Counted from the stretch's first letter, positions 16,834 through 25,280 are shown. The stretch is DNA of 64,000 nt from Evansella caseinilytica (GCF_900107275.1 NZ_FNPI01000001.1:372001-436000), one strand, 5' to 3'. Notes: generated from the sequence alone by a model not told the origin. Translations and numbers: made by a program.

Positions 16834-18097
16834 TTCCGTGAAGAAAATCCAGGAGGTAGCCAAGAATTTTGCCGAATTTGCCTTATATCCTTTTGCCTAT
16901 GAAAAAACGGAAGACACAGCAGCAATTATTAAACAGCATAAAGAGACGGTGGATCAATGGTTTTTTTCCGGGCAGGCACCGTACGCCTATGCCATACAAA
17001 ACGAATTGATTGACGAAGCAGACGGTGTTTATCCCACACACCACGGCTCCAGCCTCCTGGGGAAATTATTGAAAGCCCAGTTTCAGCAAGCGGGAATTTT
17101 AAGGTCGGTAAGCCTTGACACCATCAGCGAGGAGGAAGTTCAGTGGGTGAAAAAAACGTATGGTCTGGAAAGACTGCAGTTTCACACGTTTCCATATCCC
17201 GGATATGTGCCTGCGGAAAAAATGATTGCCTTTCATAATGAACAATATGCCTCAGGGAAAGTGGAGGCGGTGTTTACATGTATCCAAGCTGTTTACCGCC
17301 ATTTGACGGCGGAAGGTATTCCGGCGTTTCGGATTACACCGACGAATGTGGATATACAGGATACGCTGCGATTTTTGAAGGAACGGGGGCTTGCTGTCTG
17401 GTACCGAAAATCCCAATTGGCGATCATCGGGATGGAGGTTTTTTACTCCCAAAAGGAAATGGAAGAGTATATGTTTTCTTATAAAATGAAGCAGCGGGAA
17501 CTGGAATTAAAACGGCTGCTGCTTGATTATGCGGAAGAAATCCAGGGGTCGTTTGTGCAGGTAGGAGACGGGATGTTTTATATTTATTCCACAAGGGGCG
17601 AAGTGGAAGTGCACCGATGGCCGTTTGAACTGCTGGAGAAGGCGCAGCTGCAAACGAAGCTGCAGCTAAGATTTGTGATCGGCTTCGGAATGACAGCGCT
17701 GGCAGCGGAGCAGCACGTTCGGCTTGCGTTGCAATATGCAAGAAAACACGAGAAGCCGGTTATTATCCAGGTGGATGACAATAAGGATGTCACGGAGGTT
17801 TTCCGCGATGCGGCTGCTTATACTTACGGGCAGCGCCGCTTAAGCGAACAGTCGAACAAGCAGCTGTTGGATGTTCAAGTCAGCCCAGCGATAGTGTCGA
17901 AGCTGGAGTCATTAGTGAAGCATTACAATAAGCCGGAAGTTACTTCACAGGACGTCGCTCACTGGCTTTCCAGCACCGAGCGGAATGCCCGTAGAATTCT
18001 GACAGAATTACACCGCGTGAAGCTCGCGGAAATGATCGGTGAGGAGCAATCGGGCACACGCGGTCGTCCACGAAAGATCTACCGGTTAAAATTTTAG
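16787..18097 (+). CDS. Uncharacterised regulator with C-terminal winged helix
   Basis: 436 residues. The N-terminal 220 resemble a ligand-sensing alpha/beta domain (RLGIIGPADSVKKIQEVAKNF). The middle 225-360 resembles a degenerate nucleotide-cyclase/GGDEF-like fold (VQVGDGMFYIYST, VIGFGMTALAAEQHVRLAL). The end is a DNA-binding helix-turn-helix with an arginine tail (TERNARRILTELHRVKL, GTRGRPRKIYRLKF). It starts with GTG inside the preceding carbamoylase gene (an alternative GTG lies four codons later). It probably regulates that gene or the abg genes in response to a metabolite. I do not recognise a named family. Confidence 0.65.
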   Translation: MTTKVKIRLGIIGPADSVKKIQEVAKNFAEFALYPFAYEKTEDTAAIIKQHKETVDQWFFSGQAPYAYAIQNELIDEADGVYPTHHGSSLLGKLLKAQFQQAGILRSVSLDTISEEEVQWVKKTYGLERLQFHTFPYPGYVPAEKMIAFHNEQYASGKVEAVFTCIQAVYRHLTAEGIPAFRITPTNVDIQDTLRFLKERGLAVWYRKSQLAIIGMEVFYSQKEMEEYMFSYKMKQRELELKRLLLDYAEEIQGSFVQVGDGMFYIYSTRGEVEVHRWPFELLEKAQLQTKLQLRFVIGFGMTALAAEQHVRLALQYARKHEKPVIIQVDDNKDVTEVFRDAAAYTYGQRRLSEQSNKQLLDVQVSPAIVSKLESLVKHYNKPEVTSQDVAHWLSSTERNARRILTELHRVKLAEMIGEEQSGTRGRPRKIYRLKF

Positions 18098-18110
18098 TCT
18101 GCATTCCAAC

Positions 18111-18250
18111 AGGAGGACAGCACAACAGCGAACAGGTCGAGGCACGGCAGGCGTGCGCGGGCAGCCCATCATGCACAAAACGTATGTGAGCAGCGGAGAG
18201 ACAACGTTATTGTTGAGATGTGCAGGCGCTGCTTCTCGTACTTTTTGAAT
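18111..18250 (+). repeat. Interspersed repeat, family C, decayed copy
   Basis: The segment has AGGAGGACAGCACAACAG, GGTCGAGGCACGGCAG, GTGAGCAGCGGAG and CAGGCGCTG in the same order as the family C copies at 20748 and 8302, and ends ACTTTTTGAA. The left terminal GTTCAAAA is lost. It lies directly after the regulator gene. Confidence 0.5.
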
Positions 18251-18269
18251 TTCAAGTTATAGACGGACA

Positions 18270-18308
18270 CCGCTCATTTTTTATCATGGGCGGATATTTT
18301 TTTTACTT
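18270..18308 (+). terminator. Rho-independent terminator
   Basis: CCGCTCAT and ATGGGCGG form a stem with a short T-rich loop, followed by ATATTTTTTTT. It ends the carbamoylase-regulator transcript. Confidence 0.8.
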
Positions 18309-18376
18309 CTAGCAAGACTAACAGTAGAACGAGAGATGATACCATGCCAAAGTGGTTTAAGGAGGCTGTTTGGCAC

Positions 18377-19177
18377 ATGAAAAAAGCAATCGTATCGTTG
18401 TTGCTGCTGTTTTGTTTAACCACGCTAGTTACTCCCGCTTTTGCAGAAAAAGATACGGCAAAGGAAGAAAAGCTTGTTCCCGATTCAGCGATGGATATTT
18501 CAAAGGATAACACGTATCCGAATCCGACGCAGGATCTGCCGCGGCTGCACCCGAGTGAATTGGCGCAGGAGCTGTTGGATTCCACAGACATTAATATTGA
18601 AAACCCTGAGCTGATCAAAATGTTTAACGAATCGGCGATTAAAGGTTCCAAGCTTGCCATCGGTATGAACGTTTCCATTTATTTAGGGCAGTGGCCGCTG
18701 GCATATGAATCGGATGAATCGAAAGTAAACTGGGACTTTGAAAAGGTGAATACAAATGTCGTCGATAATCGCGGCGGAAAGGAAGCGAAGCGGATCAGCT
18801 ATCAGCAGGAGCAGCAAAAACGGATCAAAGGCGGGCTTACTGCAGAAATTCCAAACGGGGATATGGTGCAGAAAATGATGCTGCTCAAGGCGACGGAAAA
18901 ACTGAATTTACCATTAAGCTTTTCCACAGTTTTGGGCTATAATACAAAAACGGACCGAGTGTATAATGTTCCGGTAAAAATGGTGGGATATTTAACAGCC
19001 TATGCTCCTGCTGTCAATGAAAAAGGGAAAGTAACCTATGGTGAAGTATATTTGCGGCTAAAAGGAGATGAGAAATGGCTGGAAGTAAAAAATGTCACCC
19101 AGCAAGGAATCGGCGCCTGGATTCCGGTTCAGGATTACGTGAATCTGAAGCTCCATACGACCTCCCAGCCGCGCTGA
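18377..19177 (+). CDS. yfkD: YfkD-family exported protein
   Basis: 266 residues, close to the length of B. subtilis YfkD. A signal peptide (MKKAIVSLLLLFCL...VTPAFA) is followed by conserved YfkD segments, including NTYPNPTQDLPRLHPSELAQ and SIYLGQWPLAYESDE. The chosen ATG is 11 bases after AAGGAGG; a longer frame would put that site inside the gene. Exported and of unknown function. Its position next to yfkAB matches B. subtilis. Confidence 0.82.
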   Translation: MKKAIVSLLLLFCLTTLVTPAFAEKDTAKEEKLVPDSAMDISKDNTYPNPTQDLPRLHPSELAQELLDSTDINIENPELIKMFNESAIKGSKLAIGMNVSIYLGQWPLAYESDESKVNWDFEKVNTNVVDNRGGKEAKRISYQQEQQKRIKGGLTAEIPNGDMVQKMMLLKATEKLNLPLSFSTVLGYNTKTDRVYNVPVKMVGYLTAYAPAVNEKGKVTYGEVYLRLKGDEKWLEVKNVTQQGIGAWIPVQDYVNLKLHTTSQPR

Positions 19178-19237
19178 CAGGAGGTTGAGAAAATCGTGTT
19201 GCCGGGGTTGGATTCAAGAAAAACAACCTTTTTTATA

Positions 19238-19370
19238 CGGGAATCGATGAGCCAAGCTGCTGCATCTTTTCAAAAGCTCGATAGGAGTGGTTTTTTCCTA
19301 TCGAGCGTGCAGCGAGCAAAGCCATTGCCCTTATTTTTTCAAATAGTTTTGGCTTTTGATACGGCCCCCT
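19238..19370 (+). repeat. Repeat family B, internally deleted copy
   Basis: The segment GATAGGAGTGGTTTTTTCC through TTTTGGCTTTTGATACGGCC matches the longer copies at 34201-34441 and 58081-58650. It lacks about 100 bp of the middle (the part around GAGTTGTCTCGACGG). One end resembles GGCTGTGTCAAAAG, a typical inverted terminus of mobile elements. Confidence 0.65.
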
Positions 19371-19383
19371 CCTACCTGTTTCT

Positions 19384-19534
19384 TGAGGACAGATTATCGG
19401 GCTTGGAGCTCCGTTTTGTCCTCATGAACCCTTTTTAAGGACAATTGAACTGACATCGTCCAGATTTTGTCCTCATTCCCCCCTTTTTAAGGACAAGTTG
19501 TGGTGCTTCCGACTCCGTTTTGTCCTCATTCCCG
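19384..19534 (+). repeat. Three tandem 52-bp hairpin units
   Basis: Units begin at 19385, 19437 and 19489, exactly 52 bp apart. Each opens with RAGGACA(A) and closes with TTGTCCTC, so each can fold as a hairpin, and the spacers contain C-rich then T-rich runs. A single related unit is at 34480-34519, also just after a family B repeat. Confidence 0.75.
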
Positions 19535-19600
19535 CGAAAATGGCCTTTTCATTTATCGGTCGGGTCAACCTCGTTGACGGATCGACTGGCAGGCTGGATG

Positions 19601-20725
19601 TTATGATGTGGAGAAAGTCAGAACATGCTTCCGTTTGCTGAAATCGACATTATCATAGTAAGCATTTTTAACTAATAAATTGGGTCCGAGGCATTTTACC
19701 GCCGGGCAATGGCAGTCAATGGCACGGGCCGACTCCGTGTTTTTCCAGCGGGCAAAGGCTTCTTGCAAGGTCGTGTTTTGCACATGTCCAAGAAAGCCGG
19801 CATCAGCAAAATCGGTAACGTTAATGGTGCCGTTGAAAATGTCTATATTCAGTCGCGAACGCCCGTCCGGATCATTGCGCACAGTTACATTTTTTGCTGA
19901 AGCGAGCCGCTTTAGCAGCATTTGATCAGCAGCATCATGACTGCACGGATAAAAGGGCAGTGTTCCAAACAGCATCCACACATTTTTTTTGCGGTGATCC
20001 AGCAGGCGATGGATACCGTCGCGAATATCGTCCAGTGTGGCGATGTTCAGGCCGCTGGCAAAATTGCTCGGATACATCGGGTGAATTTCATGACGAAAAC
20101 AGCCCATATCGATAACCTGATCATGGATTTTTTCCAGATGCGGCAGCGTTCGCTTGTTTATCATTGTTTCCGCTGAAACCAATACACCGTTTGCCGCAAG
20201 CGCACGGCTGTTCTCCACCATTTGATAAAACAGTGCGCGCCGATGTTCCTCACTCGGTTTGCGATCCATGACAGCAAACCCGATTTCGGCAAAATCGTTG
20301 GCGCTGCCGTAATTATGGGAAATATGAAGAACGTCGAGGTAAGGAAGAATAAGCTCATATCGTTCCAGCGGCATTGTTAAATTGGAATTAATTTGTGTCC
20401 GGATTCCCCGCTCGCGAGCATATTGCAACAGCGGGACGACGTAATTTTTCACGGCTTTCAAGGACATCATCGGTTCTCCCCCCGTGATGCTTAACGCACG
20501 AAGCGCCGGCGCTTCCTCAAGCCTGCGGATGAGCAGCTCCAGCGGCAGCGGGTCGGGATCCTTTGTCTGCAGGGAATAACCGACAGCGCAATGCTCGCAG
20601 CGCATATTGCAAATATTTGTCGTTGTAAATTCAATGTTGGTAAGCCGTTGCTCACCGTATTCTTCTATATCCAAGTAAGCTTCCCACGGATCATACGCCG
20701 GGGAAATGTTTTGCATAACCATCAT
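19601..20725 (-). CDS. yfkAB: YfkAB radical SAM protein
   Basis: 374 residues. The radical-SAM cluster motif Cx3Cx2C is at residues 39, 43 and 46 (CNMRCEHC), with ITGGEPM (about 79-85) for SAM binding. A second cysteine motif CxCxxxxC (CHCPAVKC) is near residue 338, characteristic of YfkAB. The reaction is unknown; the second motif suggests an extra Fe-S cluster as in SPASM-like enzymes. Start ATG follows AAGGGG; the second ATG one codon later is an equally good start. Convergent with yfkD. Confidence 0.88.
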   Translation of the reverse strand: MMVMQNISPAYDPWEAYLDIEEYGEQRLTNIEFTTTNICNMRCEHCAVGYSLQTKDPDPLPLELLIRRLEEAPALRALSITGGEPMMSLKAVKNYVVPLLQYARERGIRTQINSNLTMPLERYELILPYLDVLHISHNYGSANDFAEIGFAVMDRKPSEEHRRALFYQMVENSRALAANGVLVSAETMINKRTLPHLEKIHDQVIDMGCFRHEIHPMYPSNFASGLNIATLDDIRDGIHRLLDHRKKNVWMLFGTLPFYPCSHDAADQMLLKRLASAKNVTVRNDPDGRSRLNIDIFNGTINVTDFADAGFLGHVQNTTLQEAFARWKNTESARAIDCHCPAVKCLGPNLLVKNAYYDNVDFSKRKHVLTFSTS

Positions 20726-20741
20726 TCAACCCCTTTTTTGC

Positions 20742-20907
20742 TTACAGTGATTGTTCAAAAAGGAGGACATAACAGTGCCAAGAAGGTCGAGGCGCGGCAG
20801 TCACGAGCAGCGGAGCGTACAAGGAACGTACGTGAGCAGCGGAGCGACAACGCAACGATGAGATTCGCGGGCAATGTTTCCCGGACTTTTTGAACTTCTT
20901 TTTACAG
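20742..20907 (+). repeat. Interspersed repeat, family C, with TTACAG target duplication
   Basis: A 154-bp element (20748-20901) begins TGATTGTTCAAAAAGG and ends CTTTTTGAACTTCTTT, flanked by TTACAG at 20742-20747 and 20902-20907. Internal GAGCAGCGGAGCGACAACG and CGCGGGCAATGTTTCCCGG are shared with the other family C copies. Best-preserved member of its family here. Confidence 0.78.
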
Positions 20908-21367
20908 TAATTGTTCATACATGTGTTTACATGATACACGATAATGAGGAAATTGAGAACGATGAACATCATCATTGCTGCATGTTTGGAAAAACTCAGC
21001 TGAGCTGACATGGTATTTAGACGTGTAGAAAAATGAAAACTGCACAATTGACACTTGCTGTATCTTTGATACAATGGGAAAGCGTATGGCCGCTCGGCTG
21101 TCCAACGACTGTTTCAAGAAAGGTTGGGCCTTTTTTCAATTGTTGTGGAAGCACAACCGGCATGCTGACCAGCGGAAACGAATTTTGATCGTGTTTGCGC
21201 AAAACATTGTTTTTAGGGAGGAGTCCCGCAACAAAAAACTGCATGATAGGCGGAGTACGGGCAGACCCAAGGGAAGTGAAACTGCCAATCGCTGGAGGGA
21301 ATATCTTCTCAGCTTGAAATGATATGGATGATTTTACGTATTCAGATATAGCGGAAAGGAGCGCGTA
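20908..21367. other. Non-coding stretch with promoter
   Basis: About 460 bp with no credible gene. Open frames on both strands here have no family pattern. GATACAAT near 21067-21074 may be a -10. AAAGGAG at the end belongs to the next small gene. Confidence 0.4.
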
Positions 21368-21562
21368 ATGATGAACGACTTGTATATGGGGAATGGCGGC
21401 AAGCTCGGTCTCCTTCATCAACGAATGGATAATGTTGTACAGTTGCTTGACTCGATTGATCCGGAGAAAGCAGGTGTGGAGGAAATTGACCAGATTATCG
21501 CCATGCTCGATGAGTTGGAAGCGAAATGCAAGCAATATCGCCGAGAGATGGAGAATAAATAA
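21368..21562 (+). CDS. SE1561-family small protein
   Basis: 64 residues, acidic and helical, with the pattern LLHQRMDNVVQLLDSIDPE followed by EEIDQIIAMLDELEAK, which is the arrangement of the SE1561 family of small Firmicute proteins. AAAGGAG is 7 bases before the first ATG. No signal peptide or membrane segment. Function unknown. Confidence 0.7.
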   Translation: MMNDLYMGNGGKLGLLHQRMDNVVQLLDSIDPEKAGVEEIDQIIAMLDELEAKCKQYRREMENK

Positions 21563-21798
21563 TGAATCATAAAAAAGTTTTTTGTATTGGCTGTGAGGAT
21601 AACTGAAGACAGCGGAGAAGAAGGCGATAAACGCCTGTTTGCTACGGCTCAGAGAGAGGAATGTCCATATGCATATCATTCTGCATGACATAATCCGTTC
21701 CCTTGAGCAGTAAGGATAAAAGAAAGATTAGGATACCTTGACGTATTTTCCACGAGCAGGTAAAAGCGCTGGAACGATTTTTTTACAGGGGTGAAAAT

Positions 21799-22437
21799 GT
21801 GGAAGTATATTTCATCAGACATGGGCAGTCAGAGGCAAACCTGAAAGGAATCATTCAAGGACATGCAGATTTTCCGTTATCCAGCCTTGGGAAAAAACAG
21901 GCGGTAATGGTTGCTGATTATTTAAGCTCAGTGCATATTGACGCTTTATACAGCAGCGATTTATCACGGGCTTACGATACTGCGCTTGCCATTGCTGACG
22001 GCCGAACAGTGAAAGTAAGTCCGTGGGAGATGGTACGGGAAGTTGCACTCGGGCCATTTGAAGGAATCAGCCGTGAGCAGCTCATTGCCCAATACCCGCA
22101 ATTTAAGACAGAATCACTGCTCACCTCAGGGATGCCAGGAACAGAGCCGTTTGAATCGATCACGGCCCGCTGCCGGACCACCATCGATTTTTTGCTGAAG
22201 CACCATCACAGCGATCGGGTTGCTGTTGTATCCCATGGCGGGTTCATCAGTATTCTTTTGATGTATCTGATGCTGAAAGATCAGTGGTTCAAGGCGGAGC
22301 GTCCGTTTATCATCGGCAATACAGGAATGACGCTGGTGGAGATCGATGCGACCGGAAAATCAAAGGTTCATTACGTTAATAAGCAGACACATTTGGAACA
22401 CAGAGGCGGACTGCTATCGTCCGCTGTACGCTATTGA
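21799..22437 (+). CDS. Histidine phosphatase family protein
   Basis: 212 residues with the phosphoglycerate-mutase-like signature FIRHGQSEAN (RHG at 7-9), the second-half catalytic histidine in VVSHGGFIS and the conserved arginines (LYSSDLSRAYDTA). It is a phosphatase or cofactor-dependent mutase; the substrate cannot be told. GTG start behind CAGGGGTG. It is a single gene followed by a strong terminator. Confidence 0.85.
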   Translation: MEVYFIRHGQSEANLKGIIQGHADFPLSSLGKKQAVMVADYLSSVHIDALYSSDLSRAYDTALAIADGRTVKVSPWEMVREVALGPFEGISREQLIAQYPQFKTESLLTSGMPGTEPFESITARCRTTIDFLLKHHHSDRVAVVSHGGFISILLMYLMLKDQWFKAERPFIIGNTGMTLVEIDATGKSKVHYVNKQTHLEHRGGLLSSAVRY

Positions 22438-22463
22438 ACAATCCATCTTTCATTGAGGCTGAG

Positions 22464-22512
22464 GCTGTTTAAAAAAGGAAGCTCCTTTTTTAAGCAGCTT
22501 CTTATTTTCTAA
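22464..22512 (+). terminator. Rho-independent terminator
   Basis: GCTGTTTAAAAAAGGA and TCCTTTTTTAAGCAGC are perfectly complementary around AGC, followed by TTCTTATTTTCT. It ends the phosphatase gene. Confidence 0.85.
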
Positions 22513-22583
22513 ATTTACTGCCAATTGAAAGTGGTTTCGTAGTATAATAAATAGAGGAAAAATGGAAGGAGATGTTGGCAAAA

Positions 22584-24137
22584 ATGAATGATTTTCGACA
22601 AAGCATGTACGATTTAATTGTGGAGACATCTACGAATTTACCATATGACGTTCGCCGGGCGATCCGTGAAGCAAAAGAAAGAGAAAACGCCGGTACCCGG
22701 GCGGCACTTTCTTTAGCAACGATTACACAGAATATTGAGATGGCAGATGACAACGTTTTACCGATTTGTCAGGATACAGGAATGCTCACCTTTGAAATAA
22801 ACGTTCCTGTAGGGACAAATCAGCTTGTGATGGAGAAGGACATTTGTGAGGCGATCCGGCAGGCAACAAAAGACGGCAAGCTTCGTCCGAATTCCGTAGA
22901 TTCCTTGACAGGTGAAAACAGCGGCGATAATATCGGCCCGGGAACGCCAATCATCCATTTCCATCAATGGGAAAAGGACGAGATCGATGCGCGGTTGATT
23001 ATTAAAGGCGGCGGTTGTGAAAACAAGAACATCCAGTACAGTCTGCCAATGGAGATCGAGGGGTTGGGCCGCGCCGGCCGCGATTTGGACGGAATTCGAA
23101 AATGTATTCTGCACGCTGTTTACCAGGCGCAGGGACAAGGATGCAGCGCGGGGTTCATTGGTATCGGCATCGGCGGGGACCGGATTTCCGGCTATGAGCT
23201 GGCGAAAAAGCAGCTCCTTCGAGATGTGAGTGATGTTAATGAGAACGAACAGCTGCGGGAACTGGAAGAATATATCCTGGATAAAGCGAATACGCTTGGC
23301 ATCGGCACGATGGGCTTCGGCGGGGAAGCTACTCTACTTGGCTGTAAGGTCGGTGCCGTCAATCGGCTTCCGGCAAGCTTTTTCGTGTCGGTTGCATATA
23401 ATTGCTGGGCGTTCCGCCGTCTCGGAGTCATTATTCAGCCGGAGACAGGAGCAATCCAGCGTTGGCTGTACCAGGATGGAGAAAAGGTCAGCTTTAAGAA
23501 GGAGAACGTTCAGGAAGGTGCAGGTGCGCCCGCTGATCGTAAACAAGAGGGATCACGGGAGGTTGTTTTACAGGCACCAATTACCGAAGAGCAAATCCGC
23601 GCATTAAAAGTCGGCGACGTTGTTGTTATAAACGGCGATCTCCATACCGGACGGGATGCCATTCATCATCATTTAATGGAGCATGAGGCACCGATAGATT
23701 TGAACGGCCAGATCATTTATCACTGCGGCCCGGTAATGCTGAAAGACAGGGACGGAGAATGGCATGTCAAGGCGGCCGGTCCAACAACGAGCATCAGGGA
23801 AGAGCCTTATCAAGGAGACATTATGAAAAAGTTCGGTATTCGCGCGGTGATCGGTAAAGGCGGTATGGGTCCGAAAACATTGAAGGCCCTTCAGGAGCAC
23901 GGGGGCGTTTATTTAAACGCCATTGGCGGCGCTGCTCAATATTATGCCGACTGTATTAAGAAAGTCACGGGAGTCGACCTGATGGAATTCGGTATTCCCG
24001 AGGCAATGTGGCATTTAAAGGTGGAGGGATTCCGGGCGATTGTCACGATGGACTCCCACGGCAACAGCCTTCACCAGGATGTGGATAAATCATCGTTTGA
24101 GCGGCTGCAGCAGCATAAAGAAAAAGTGTTTGTTTAA
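22584..24137 (+). CDS. fumA: Class I fumarate hydratase
   Basis: 517 residues, an iron-sulfur fumarase with alpha and beta halves fused, as in E. coli FumA. PICQDTGML (about 58-66), GGGCENKN and GCSAGFIGIGIGG carry the cluster cysteines, and the C-terminal half has NGDLHTGRDAIHHHLME and CGPVMLK. It converts fumarate and malate in the citric acid cycle. MNDF at 22584 is preferred (12 bases after GGAAGGAG); an ATG four codons upstream is almost on top of the site. Followed directly by a palindromic repeat acting as terminator. Confidence 0.9.
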   Translation: MNDFRQSMYDLIVETSTNLPYDVRRAIREAKERENAGTRAALSLATITQNIEMADDNVLPICQDTGMLTFEINVPVGTNQLVMEKDICEAIRQATKDGKLRPNSVDSLTGENSGDNIGPGTPIIHFHQWEKDEIDARLIIKGGGCENKNIQYSLPMEIEGLGRAGRDLDGIRKCILHAVYQAQGQGCSAGFIGIGIGGDRISGYELAKKQLLRDVSDVNENEQLRELEEYILDKANTLGIGTMGFGGEATLLGCKVGAVNRLPASFFVSVAYNCWAFRRLGVIIQPETGAIQRWLYQDGEKVSFKKENVQEGAGAPADRKQEGSREVVLQAPITEEQIRALKVGDVVVINGDLHTGRDAIHHHLMEHEAPIDLNGQIIYHCGPVMLKDRDGEWHVKAAGPTTSIREEPYQGDIMKKFGIRAVIGKGGMGPKTLKALQEHGGVYLNAIGGAAQYYADCIKKVTGVDLMEFGIPEAMWHLKVEGFRAIVTMDSHGNSLHQDVDKSSFERLQQHKEKVFV

Positions 24138-24146
24138 AAAATCAAA

Positions 24147-24196
24147 AGTGCCAGGCACTCTGTGACACTTTACAGTATCGCAGAGTGCCTGGCACT
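24147..24196. repeat. GTGCCAGGCACTCTG palindromic repeat, copy 2
   Basis: AGTGCCAGGCACTCTG and CAGAGTGCCTGGCACT flank an 18-base loop, 10 bases after the fumarase stop. Same arms as copies 1 and 3. It can fold as a terminator stem, though the T-run here is short (TCATTAG). Confidence 0.8.
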
Positions 24197-24224
24197 TCAT
24201 TAGTACCATTTTTTAGAAAATCTA

Positions 24225-24253
24225 TTGACAACTTCCTGAATTACCTATATTAT
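24225..24253 (+). promoter_or_regulatory. Sigma-A promoter of SAM riboswitch
   Basis: TTGACA (24225-24230), 17 bases, TATTAT (24248-24253): close to a consensus vegetative promoter. It starts about 25 bases before the riboswitch P1 stem. Confidence 0.85.
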
Positions 24254-24282
24254 AGTGTACAATTAAACAGCAATTCATGAAT

Positions 24283-24419
24283 TTCTTATCGAGAGAGGCG
24301 GAGGGACTGGCCCGATGATACCTCAGCAACAGGCAATATGTACTGTGCTAATTCCAACAAGCAGCAAGCTTGAGAGATAAGAAGAGACTGGACATTAGTG
24401 ATGCCTCTTCTTATTTTTC
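24283..24419 (+). promoter_or_regulatory. SAM-I (S-box) riboswitch with terminator, no gene behind it
   Basis: The S-box core is unmistakable: CTTATC then GAGAGAGGCGGAGGGACTGG and CCCGATGA with CAGCAAC, closing with GAGATAAG, so P1 pairs 24285-24290 with 24376-24381. The expression platform follows: AAGAAGAG and CTCTTCTT with ATTTTTCTT form a terminator at 24379-24419. SAM binding would favour termination. Normally a methionine or SAM gene follows, but none does here within 550 bp. It may be a remnant or a free regulatory RNA. Confidence 0.92.
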
Positions 24420-24420
24420 T

Positions 24421-24977
24421 TAAGAAGAGGTTTTGTTATGTTAATATAATAGGTTGGTCGCAAAGAAAGCTTCTTTTTCAGGGAAATCGAACAGATGATC
24501 CAACTGCCGCATCGCGTTTAAAACGAAGTCTTCACACATCAGGTTCTTACTTTCGTGCGGCTACGAACAATACGGAAGTTTTATGTACTGTGTATGGTCT
24601 AAGACAGTCATTTTTTCATTGGACAGTGAATATAATAGTTAGGATTTGCAATCCGGAGAAGTGGGGGGAGAGGCAACGAACAGGCAACTTCATGATTGAT
24701 CAAAAATGTTAGGATCGGCTAGGGCTGTGACGAGTTTAGCAGCGCCATTACAAGGGTTGTTCAAAAAGGGCGCTTTTAGACATGATTGATTGCAGAGTTA
24801 AAACATATTAAACAGATAGATTTACTAATATTTATGATGGTTATGTTGGTGACGCGGGTAGCTGACAGTGCAGAATACCGGCATACGGACGATTCAATAG
24901 TAGCATTTGTAACAGTCTCTAACGGCCGAATGTATTTCAAAACAATTGACAAAGAAAACAACTGGAGGGATTCATTA
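24421..24977. other. Non-coding stretch after the riboswitch
   Basis: About 550 bp in which I recognise no gene. A plus-strand open frame of about 100 codons (from 24398) starts inside the riboswitch terminator and has no family pattern or ribosome site. A GTTGTTCAAAAAGGG at about 24758 is a single end of the family A/C repeats. This may be the eroded site of a former methionine-related gene. Confidence 0.45.
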
Positions 24978-25160
24978 ATGTCGAAAATGTTTCAAAAGGC
25001 GATAACCATGAAGAAAAATGCATTGATTAACGGGCTGATTGGCATGGGAATTTATAAAAAAGGAGATCAGCAATTATATGAACTGACATTAACAGAATTA
25101 GAGAAAGAATACGAAGTAGTAAAAGAGCAATTAGCAAAGAAAAACGTGGAGCATAAATGA
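24978..25160 (+). CDS. fbpA: FbpA-type small basic protein, copy 1
   Basis: 60 residues: a lysine-rich start (SKMFQKAITMKKNALI), then GIYKKGDQQLYELTLTELEKEY. The LYELTL.ELE..Y pattern is typical of the Fur-regulated basic protein FbpA of Bacillus, which helps the sRNA FsrA in the iron-sparing response. TGGAGGG is 8 bases before the ATG; the longer open frame upstream is not used. TTGACA at about 24948 may be part of its promoter. A second paralogue is at 32770. Confidence 0.78.
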   Translation: MSKMFQKAITMKKNALINGLIGMGIYKKGDQQLYELTLTELEKEYEVVKEQLAKKNVEHK

Positions 25161-25162
25161 TA

Positions 25163-25221
25163 GGTGCCAGGCACTCTGCGCTGCTGTGAAGCGCAGCAGA
25201 GTGCCTGGCACCATTTTTATT
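25163..25221 (+). repeat. GTGCCAGGCACTCTG palindromic repeat, copy 3
   Basis: GGTGCCAGGCACTCTG pairs with CAGAGTGCCTGGCACC, with inner GCGC/TGC complementarity, and is followed by ATTTTTATTT. It begins 3 bases after the fbpA stop and is the best terminator-like member of the three copies. Confidence 0.82.
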
Positions 25222-25280
25222 TAGTGGATAAAATATGTTACTCAGCCGCATACTAACAAAAAAACAACACCAATTTTTAA

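Larger units (their letters stand above)
19178..19600. other. Repeat-filled gap between yfkD and yfkAB
   Basis: Non-coding. It holds a shortened copy of repeat family B (19238-19370) and three tandem hairpin units (19384-19534), described separately. The two genes are convergent, so these structures may also stop transcription. Confidence 0.6.

Noticed and set aside
20908-21691. Long minus-strand frame (224 codons) and an 82-codon plus-strand frame
   Set aside because: The minus frame is antisense to the SE1561 gene and cysteine/histidine/leucine-rich in a way typical of shadow frames. The plus frame shows no family pattern or start signal.
24398-24712. 104-codon frame behind the SAM riboswitch
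   Set aside because: It begins inside the riboswitch terminator, lacks a ribosome site and resembles no methionine or SAM-related protein.
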